Of a DNA stretch of 64,000 nt, positions 57,061 through 64,000 are shown in pieces (positions within the stretch are counted from its first letter, which is position 1; each line of letters opens with the position of its first letter). Origin of the DNA: Phyto melanocephala (Eukaryota > Arthropoda > Insecta > Diptera > Rhinophoridae). The notes under the pieces were generated by a model. It saw nothing but the letters and a program-made list of their open reading frames with translations. It was not told the origin of the DNA and ran no database searches. Location: contig OW799237.1 of NCBI GenBank assembly GCA_941918925.1, positions 55,912,997-55,976,996 on the forward strand, written 5' to 3'. The translations under genes were made by a program, and so were the position numbers.

Positions 57061-58196
57061 GTAAGTGTAATAAATTTTTTAATATATTCAATCAAAAATC
57101 ATTTTTGGTTTACATTGTGTGGCACATTATTTTGTAATTAGAGTTTTTTGTGTGCAATAGGAAATATTTAACATACATATGTATTAAAGTTTTTGTTATT
57201 AATGTGTTTAAATCTTGATGCAATTTAGATTAAAAAAACTTTGCGATCCTTTTGCAAGAAAATATAGTTGGATTTTTGTGATGGTGTTGTTTCTGTTATT
57301 GTGCAAATATGCATGAAAACATAAAGTGTTGCATGAATAAAAGATTTATTAAATGTTCATAAAGAGTTGAAAAGATTTAATATGAAGTTGTTGTCGGTAT
57401 AATTCAATTCAGTTTAATGGTATTTCTTTGCCTTCATCTGTTTCTTCTATTTTTTAATTTTGTTGAAATCAAAAAAGGATGCCGCAACAAAATTTTTATG
57501 TTTTTGAAATATAAAAATCGGATTTTATGCGTTTTTCGGTGAATGCATTTTTTATGCAAACGCATGAACCAAAATATGTATGGATGAATACATGCCAACA
57601 CTTAAATACAATGAATGAGAATGAGCAAAAAAAAATTAAAATACGAGCACTAAATAAATTCATGCACATAACACATCTATATAATTTTTTTGTAGGCATG
57701 TTTGAAACATTAAAACACATATCGTTGCCCAAAATGTAAAAAAGCATATAAGTAGCTGCAAGCAATTCAAATTCGTCTCCGTCAAATCTTATTTTCCCAG
57801 CAGGGGCTCAATTCTCGTTCTGTGAAACTGTGAAATGAAAAAGTTTTTGCATAGCAAAGGGTATGTTGGCACCATATGATATTACACACAAAAATTTTTC
57901 ATTTCATAGTTTCATAGAACCAGGGTATCAACCAGGACTCCATTTTTTTATCATTATCATTATAAAGCAGCAAAAAAATTTGTTTCCTTTAACCAAAATA
58001 TATGCATTCCAGAGATTTTAACACTCTAAATTCGAATCCGCTTTTAGTTTTTTTTTTATTAAAAATACCAGCAAATGCTCAACAATAAAATTTCCTTCAA
58101 GTCGACTAAATAACATTTTTTTTTTATTTTTTTTTATGCGTTTAGGAGATATTCAAAAGAAGTTACAATATTTTTTTATGCAAAACAAGTGCTACT
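57061..58196. other. No gene seen; contains a small inverted repeat
   Basis: No supported gene; frames 57496-57765 and 57527-57739 overlap on opposite strands and lack any known motif. An imperfect inverted repeat at 57817-57848 and 57890-57920 (GAAACTGTGAAATGAAAAA) with a 41-nt loop could be a small foldback. Confidence 0.45.
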
Positions 58197-58929
58197 TTTA
58201 TACCCTTCACACAAAAGTGAATAAGTAGGTTTGTCATTCCTGGTGAAATTTCTACAATTTTCATTTCCGACCCCATAAAGTATATATTTTCTGAAAGCTT
58301 ATGAGTAGGGGAGTCGATTAAGCTCTGTCAGTCTGTCCGTGTGTATGTTGAAATCAACTTTTTAAAGCCCCCCGATATCGCTTGGACCCGGGTAAGGTAT
58401 TAAAATATCAGAAATATTCGGGAGTAGAACGGTATTGAAAATCAGAAAGATCGGTACATAAACAACTGAGATATGAGCAAAAACCCACGACCACCTCGAT
58501 TTTTTTTTTCACAAAAACAACATTACAACAACAACATACATACATACAAACGTGTATACTGGTTAGGGAAAACGTGGCATCGAATCCCAGCTGAGCCAAA
58601 AAAAATTTTTTTTTAAATTTTTTTTAAATTTTTTTTTTTTATTTTTTTTTTATTTTTTATTTAATATATTATATATATTTTTATTATTATTTTTTTTTTA
58701 ATTTTTTTTTTTTTAATTTTTTTTTATTTTTTTTTTGTTTTATATATATTATATATATAATAATTTTTTAAAAAAAATTTTTTTTTAATTTTTTTTTTTT
58801 AATTTTTTTTTAAATTTTTTTTTTTATTTTTTTTTATTTTTTATTTAATATATTATATATATTTTTATTATTATTTTTTTTTTAATTTTTTTTTATTTTG
58901 TTTTGTTTTATATACATATTATATATATA

Positions 58930-58966
<37 letters not shown>

Positions 58967-59219
58967 ATATAATATATATTATATATATAATAATTTTTTA
59001 AAAAAATTTTTTTTTTAATTTTTTTTTAAATTTTTTTTAACATACATACGTAAATTTATAATTTTACAATGGGAAGTTTTATATATGTATGTTTTTTATA
59101 TGTATGTACGTATTTCATATGGGATGAATGGTAACACAAACTACTGTTATTGCATGACTACACGTTGTGAAGGGTATATAAGATTCAGCACGGCCGAATA
59201 TAGCGCTCTTACTTGTTTT
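58197..59219 (+). mobile_element. DINE-1-like element, subfamily 1, expanded AT tract
   Basis: 5' TTTTATACCCTTCACACAAA, body as in the other copies (opposite strand), a very long T/AT-rich tract with an (AT)n run at about 58935, 3' hairpin TTCAGCACGGCCGAA and GCGCTCTTACTTGTTT. Part of the T-rich segment (about 58600-58770) is repeated at 58800-59030. Confidence 0.85.
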
Positions 59220-59443
59220 TTATATTTTTTTTATATTTTTTTCTATTTTTTTTTAACATAAACATAACATAAACTCAATTTATAATTTTACAATGGGATG
59301 TTTTTATAAATATATGTTTTTTATATGTATGTACGTATTTCATATGAGATGAATGGTGATACAAACTATTGTTATTGCATGACTACACGTTGTGAAGGGT
59401 ATATAAGATTCGGAACAGCCGAATATAGCAATCTTACTTGTTT
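59220..59443 (+). mobile_element. DINE-1-like 3' end, tandem
   Basis: Second 3' end directly after the first: TTTATAATTTTACAATGGGA to hairpin TTCGGAACAGCCGAA and TCTTACTTGTTT. Confidence 0.8.
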
Positions 59444-59755
59444 GTATCCAAAAGGTCATTAAAAAGTATAAGAGAAAACATTTCACTTTTTTTAACCTAA
59501 AACGAACTATAAATCATAAAAATCGGTTGACAAATGTTGATTTTACTCACGATTAAGTATATATACCTGGGATGCCACTTTGGTCGCCTGGTTGGTATGT
59601 TTTAAGATTTAGTGGAATATAATATTAGCTTTATAACAATTAATCAATTAATAACACGTATTCAATTGGCATATTAAAGGAAACTAACGCTGCTAGGGTA
59701 CATATAACATGGCTTTAAATCGTTCGGGAATCGTTCTTTTTAAATTATAGATTAA
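59444..59755. other. No gene seen
   Basis: AT-rich spacer without recognised features. Confidence 0.5.
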
Positions 59756-60131
59756 TCTATATATATAAAAGTAAAAATCTGTGTGTGTGTTAGCTATAGA
59801 CTCCGAAACTGTAAAACCGATCAGACTTTAACTTTAACAAGTTGTTGTACACATACCAGGGAGTGTTTATGGGTGGAAAAAAGTGGCCGGGGCCACGCCC
59901 ATAAAAAATTAGTTATCATTTTTAGCTACTTGCACTTGACCGATTTTTCTGAAACTTTGCACACATATTAAGCTGTCATGACTTTACAATTTCGTGATTA
60001 GAAAAGTGGGCACAACCACGTCCATTAATAAAAGTTATAATTTTTTGCTTTTTGCACTTGATATTCAATTTAAATTCAGAATGCATTTTTATTCATTAAA
60101 GGGCGTAGCAACGCGCGCCGGGGTTTACTAG
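59756..60131 (+). mobile_element. Helitron family 1, short copy
   Basis: TCTATATATATAAAAGTAAA (after A) to GCGCGCCGGGGTTTACTAG (before T), 376 bp with only two array units. Confidence 0.88.
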
Positions 60132-60281
60132 TATCTTTATATATTTATGTGCAATATAACCATTACTTTATATATAAACATTTAGGAGCCTAGTGGATTC
60201 AGACAAAGCAGCAACACAATATAATAAATAGGCTTTGGTTTAGTACCGCTTGCATTTAAATATTAATCTTCTATCTTCTAT

Positions 60282-60567
60282 ATATAATCTATCTTGTTGT
60301 ACACATTCCAGGGAGTGTTTATGGGTAGTAAAAAGTGGGCGAGGCCACGCCCATAAACAATAAGTTATCATTTTTAGCTACTTGCTCTGGACCGATTTTT
60401 GTGAAACTTTTCACACATATTTAGTTGTCATGACTTTACAGTTTCGTGATTAGAAAAGTGGGCAGTGCCACGCCCATTAGAAAAGTTATAATTTTGATAT
60501 TTAATTTAAATTTAGAATGCAATTTTATACATTAAGGTGCGTAGCAACGCGCGCCGGGCTTTTCTAG
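60282..60567 (+). mobile_element. Helitron family 1, 5'-deleted copy
   Basis: TCTATATATAATCTATCTTG joins directly to the TTGTTGTACACA leader, lacking the TG microsatellite and start motif; two units; ends GCGCGCCGGGCTTTTCTAG before T. Confidence 0.8.
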
Positions 60568-60654
60568 TACAATCTAAAAAGAATTTTGGACACATTTAGA
60601 CACAATTCAAAATATTTCAATCACTTATATATATTTACTATTGCTTTTGTTATT

Positions 60655-60685
60655 ATACCCTTCACCTGTGGTGCACAAGGGTATG
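60655..60685 (+). mobile_element. Solo DINE-1 5' terminus
   Basis: Only the terminal inverted segment TATACCCTTCACCTGTGGTG plus CACAAGGGTAT is present, with no element body. Confidence 0.7.
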
Positions 60686-60734
60686 TGGGCATTTTTCCAA
60701 AATCAAATGCAACATTCGTACGCATTTGAAGTGA

Positions 60735-61480
60735 AAACAAGTAAGAGCTCTATATTCGGCTGTACCGAATCTTTTATACCCACCACCAATTTTATGTACA
60801 TTTAAAGCACAATATTTATTATTTTGTTAATCGCTGTGGAATAATCTCTTTACAATAAAATATGTATCACTTTCTTTTTCTTAGACCTAAACGTCAAAAT
60901 TGTTTTCTGCATTTCATTTGACATTTCTCAATCTCAGACGAACTCAATTTGAACAGTGGAAAGATACGCTAATTAGCAACGAGTTAAAGTTATTCAGGTT
61001 TTTGATTAAAATGGGCCTTCAAATTGGCCGATATTTTGTTCCATATATAATTGAACAATACAAATATTATCATTATAAAAAGAAATGATAATAATTTCCT
61101 AATAATTTGTGTTTCATTTAAAACCAACATCGGCCCTTAAAATTTAACCACCCTTTATAACTTCGATATGCTAGTAAAATATTTTCGTAAATTTAGTCGT
61201 TCAATATAATAACGTGAAAAGTGGGCGTTATAGTAGGCGTGTCAAAGTTATTTCTACAATGCATACAACTTAGATCTTTCAATATAGTTCTTTATTATTC
61301 CAAAATCTTTCTTAATAGAGACATTATATGAATTTTAGGTAAAACTTTATATGGGAGGTGGGCGTGTAACATTGATTTTCCGTTACGACAAAGTAATTTT
61401 GATCTATAACTCCTTTCCTAATGCATAGATATAAGCAATTTTTGGGGATAAATATTAAATATTTGACTCGGGATAATTAC
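60735..61480 (-). mobile_element. DINE-1-like element, subfamily 2, with mariner relic
   Basis: AAACAAGTAAGAGCTCTATA plus hairpin TTCGGCTGTACCGAA, then the subfamily 2 body with GTGGGCGTTATAGTAGGCGT. A mariner remnant at 60880-61155 keeps the right TIR (CTTAAAATTTAACCACCCTT) at the same site as the other two copies; its left TIR is lost. Truncated near 61480. Confidence 0.8.
60880..61155 (+). mobile_element. Mariner relic in DINE-1, third copy, strongly deleted
   Basis: Keeps the start region (GAACAGTGGAAAGATACGCT), the C-terminal region (GGCCGATATTTTGTTCCATA) and the right TIR next to TA. Most of the transposase is gone. Confidence 0.7.
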
Positions 61481-61984
61481 GAAAACCAAGAGATTCGCAT
61501 GCGACAAAAACAGAAGTCGCTTTTAAAGTCAACAAATCAACCGCTGATTTAATCGATAGCTTAAGGAAAATTTTAATGCGAATAATTTTAAAGTGTCTTA
61601 ATAATGTTAACGAAATATGCATATTGTAATAATAATTGCTTTCTATACAATTAATACAGAATTCTTAAATTCCATTTTTTTTAAATTTTTATTTGCGCAA
61701 ACATGTAAAACACATATTATGACAGATGAAAGATGTTGCAAATGTTAACAAGTTTTTTTAATTTTCAACATCTTCAACGCATTCCGCTAAGATGTGAGCA
61801 AGTGTAAAAAGGCTATTATCATCTTTCATCAAATCAACAAGATCTTAACATCTTCTCATATGAATTGTAAGTGTTTGTGTGTCAACATTTCTCAACATCT
61901 TTTAAAGATGTTCCTAAATCATTTTGTTCCGCTCAACACCTTTCGATTATTTTAGTGTCTTCACTACAAAAAAAAACGCAAAAA
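61481..61984. other. No gene seen; clustered CAACATCTT repeats
   Basis: Between 61725 and 61925 the string CAACATCTT or AAGATGTTG-like variants recur at least six times in both orientations. No known element. Confidence 0.5.
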
Positions 61985-63307
61985 CTCCCAAAAGTACAAT
62001 AAAAAAGCGAAAAAGCGAAAAAGCAGCTTTTGTGTTGCCAATATAATTTTCATTCTCAACTTGAATCAATAATCCATTATTTTGCAATTTTAACTCCATA
62101 AACAAAAAGTTCCATAAAAATTCAAAAATGTACCTTTTCGATCACCCATAACATTTTCAGTCTCACTTCGTATCAATAGTCACTAATGTCAAAATTCTAT
62201 AGCTTCAGAAAAGTAGAAAATAGAAATTCAAAAAAATTCCTGTTTGGTCGCCAATAACATTTTCAGTCTCACCTCGTATCAATAGTCACTAACAACGAAA
62301 TTGTAACTTCCCTAACGTTGAAAATACAAAAGGTACCATAAAAATTTCAAAAAAGTACCTTTTTGGTTTCCCATAACATTTTCAGTCTCATCTTGTATCA
62401 ATAGTCTCTTATTTCGAAATTCTAGGTTCACAAATGTTGAAAACACCAAAAGGACCATAAGAATTCTAAAAAATGCCTTGTTGGTCGTCCATAACATTGT
62501 CAGGATCAACTGGAATCAATAGTCCTTCATATAACAACTCTAGCTTCATAAACGTAGAAAATACAAAAAGTACCATAAAAATTCAAAAAAGTACCTTTTT
62601 GCTCGATCATAATATTTTTAGCCTCTGCTCGGTTCAATAGTCCTTAATGTCGAAATTCTAGCTTCATTAACGTAGAAAATAAAAACAGTATCCAAAAAAG
62701 AGAAAAATACCCTTTTAGGGGTTTTCCATATCAATCTTTAAATTTCAAGTTTAAAATGTTCATGTGTATTTTAATACACATGATTTAAAGTGAGTAAATC
62801 TACTCTTTTTGCATAAGAGTAATTATGTTATAAAAAGTACCAAACTGTTTTCCCGAGTTTTTTCCTGGTGACTGGTGAAATCCCCATTACAAATTTTATG
62901 CAAACTGGCCCTATATTTAGGAATTATACATATTTTCTGGGTTTTTTCCTATTTGGTACCTTTACTGACACCATAAATGTTTCCGAAAAATCCACCTTAA
63001 TAATTATCCATGTTCTATTAGGCAATAATAACTATCACATTTAGCCCCATTGAATAATATTAGAAAAGTTTCTTTTAAAAAAGTACCAAAAATAGGGACA
63101 CATACGAATTTAAAAAAAAGTCCCGAAATCTTATTATTATTTTTTCGCGGAATAAGTGATACAGTTTAAAATTTTTTCCTTGCTTTTTGTTTTCGGAAGT
63201 TACATACGGTACCAAAAAAGTACCAAAGTTTTTACCCGTTTCCCCACTTAGGAGTTGAAAATTAAAAAAAAGGTCAGAAATCAGCTTATTTTTTGTGCAA
63301 ATACAAT
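61985..63307 (-). mobile_element. Helitron family 2, degraded copy
   Basis: About six diverged array units (AAAAAGTACCTTTTTG, CCATAACATTTTCAGTCTCA) followed by the GTACC-rich segment colinear with 24300-24820, ending at TTTTTTGTGCAAAT where the PIF/Harbinger element begins. Its 5' terminus is outside or lost. Confidence 0.8.
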
Positions 63308-63524
63308 GGGGCATATTCATAGTCATCAAAAAAGTCGACTTTTACAGTACTTAAGTCAATTTCTTAAAAAAGTCTACTCTAAGTCATTTATAGACAACTT
63401 AAAGTTGGTTTTTGACATTAAAGTCGGCTCTAAATTTAAAACCAGCTGAACCTGTAGTTAACTCTATTTACAATAACATCAGCTGTTCATTGTAAAGTTA
63501 AAAGATGTATTAAAAATTAAAAGA

Positions 63525-63705
63525 ATGGCAAGATTTCAAGATATTGAAAGAGATTTTTCAATAACTGGTGATTGTGAGGGTGATTTTTGTGTAAGGAAGC
63601 CTAAAAATTACAAAAATAGATTTAATCCCTTCGACCTAAGCGATGAGGATTTTTGTTCCCGCTACAGATTTGACAAAATTACAACTCGTTTTTTGTTAAG
63701 CTTTG
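63525..63705 (+). CDS. Harbinger-like transposase, first exon
   Basis: MARFQDIERDFSITGDCEGD at 63525, then NRFNPFDLSDEDFCSRYRFD and KITTRFLL, which matches the N-terminal part of Harbinger transposases (NPFE..SDEEFxxRFR). A splice donor TTTG|GTAAGA at 63706 is a likely exon end; read-through stops at 63734. The DDE domain is not in the window. The next sequence belongs to the convergent Myb/SANT gene, which is odd (see findings). Confidence 0.6.
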
Positions 63706-63986
63706 GTAAGATGAAAGCATCGTTTCCCTTATAGCTTTCCACGAATTTTTTTTTCTGTATTAATGAAATATCATTTCCTCTGTTTTCTACCACATCCAAG
63801 TGTGCGTTTACATACTCCCGGAGGCATTCTTTCTCAGAAGCACTCCAATTTGCATCTCTTGGCTTCTTCAGTTTCTGAAAGTAAAACATTTATTAAATGC
63901 CAAACTAAAAATATATCATACATATGTACATGTGTATGTACATACATAAATATGTTATTGAGACTTACCATTTCTGTTTTTTCCAT
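63700..63986 (-). CDS. Myb/SANT-like DNA-binding protein (Harbinger partner), 5' exons
   Basis: Exon 1 is 63986-63969 (MEKTEM), intron 63968-63875 (GTAAGT...TTTCAG, 94 nt), then exon 2 from 63874: KLKKPRDANWSASEKECLRE, YVNAHLDVVENRG, SLIQKKKF. The W..SEKECLREYV pattern is a Myb/SANT-like (MADF-related) domain, found in the accessory protein of PIF/Harbinger elements that imports the transposase into the nucleus and binds the ends. The 3' limit is uncertain: the frame runs to 63662 but overlaps the transposase exon. Confidence 0.6.
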
Positions 63987-64000
63987 TATTTTAATAAATT

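Larger units (their letters stand above)
63308..64000 (+). mobile_element. PIF/Harbinger-like element, left part
   Basis: Probable left end GGGGCATATTCATAGTC at 63308 inside the degraded Helitron, followed by a subterminal region rich in AAGTCGACTTT-like motifs. Carries a transposase exon (+) and a Myb/SANT gene (-), the two proteins known for PIF/Harbinger. The right end is beyond the window. Confidence 0.65.

Noticed and set aside
57496..57765. Opposed frames of 89 and 70 codons
   Set aside because: No motif, AT-rich codon use and mutual overlap; not supportable as genes.

Overview
This window looks like a transposon-packed intergenic or heterochromatic stretch of a higher fly (Diptera, probably Cyclorrhapha). 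The evidence is INE-1/DINE-1-like rolling-circle elements ending in a GC hairpin and CTTACTTGTTT, Helitrons with TCTATATATATAAA starts and CTAG ends, rosa-type (DD41D-spaced) mariners, Jockey/LOA/CR1-like LINEs and Ty3/gypsy elements. I cannot name the species. I found no convincing host protein gene, tRNA, rRNA or CRISPR array. Almost every long open frame is a broken transposon gene or a chance frame across a repeat.

Layout. 1-1236: decayed Jockey-type LINE (-). 1237-4246: three DINE-1-like copies; the first hosts a 0.67 kb retrozyme-like insertion with a near-complete type I hammerhead ribozyme. 4642-5738: TIR element with an 8-bp target duplication. 6467-7150: small Helitron. 8935-16354: nested stack (Helitron > CR1-like LINE > DINE-1 > mariner). 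17748-21998: Helitron end, then a DINE-1 carrying a mariner relic and a Tc1-like element. 22381-25048: complete non-autonomous Helitron of a second family. 25230-31885: mariner relic, LOA-type LINE with RNase H (-), then a 5'-truncated Ty3/gypsy element with its 3' LTR. 33449-34366: rosa-type mariner. 35499-38769: Helitron with about 26 tandem units. 40787-53002: a Ty3/gypsy element with giant LTRs, a tRNA-Lys primer site, broken gag-pol and CATA target duplications, sitting inside a DINE-1 array. 53112-61480: more DINE-1 and Helitron copies. 61985-63307: degraded second-family Helitron. 63308-64000: left end of a PIF/Harbinger element with transposase and Myb/SANT exons.

The most unusual content is ribozymes. 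Two unrelated tandem units, 360 and 497 bp, each carry a hammerhead whose helix III is a short palindrome, the form known from retrozymes and Penelope-like elements. The 360-bp one (2109-2177, +) has 6-bp inner and outer helix I. The 497-bp one occurs three times (- strand) inside only the 3' LTR of the large gypsy element. A third, mutated hammerhead lies at 39099-39141. Other structural oddities are a 227-bp near-perfect inverted repeat, a perfect 61-bp hairpin inserted in one LTR, and a Helitron present at the same site in both LTRs with different repeat-unit content.

The elements depend on one another only as nested layers. The layering gives relative ages: the mariner is older than the spread of its DINE-1 host subfamily; the Helitron entered the LTR before the gypsy element integrated; the 497-bp array and the hairpin entered afterwards.
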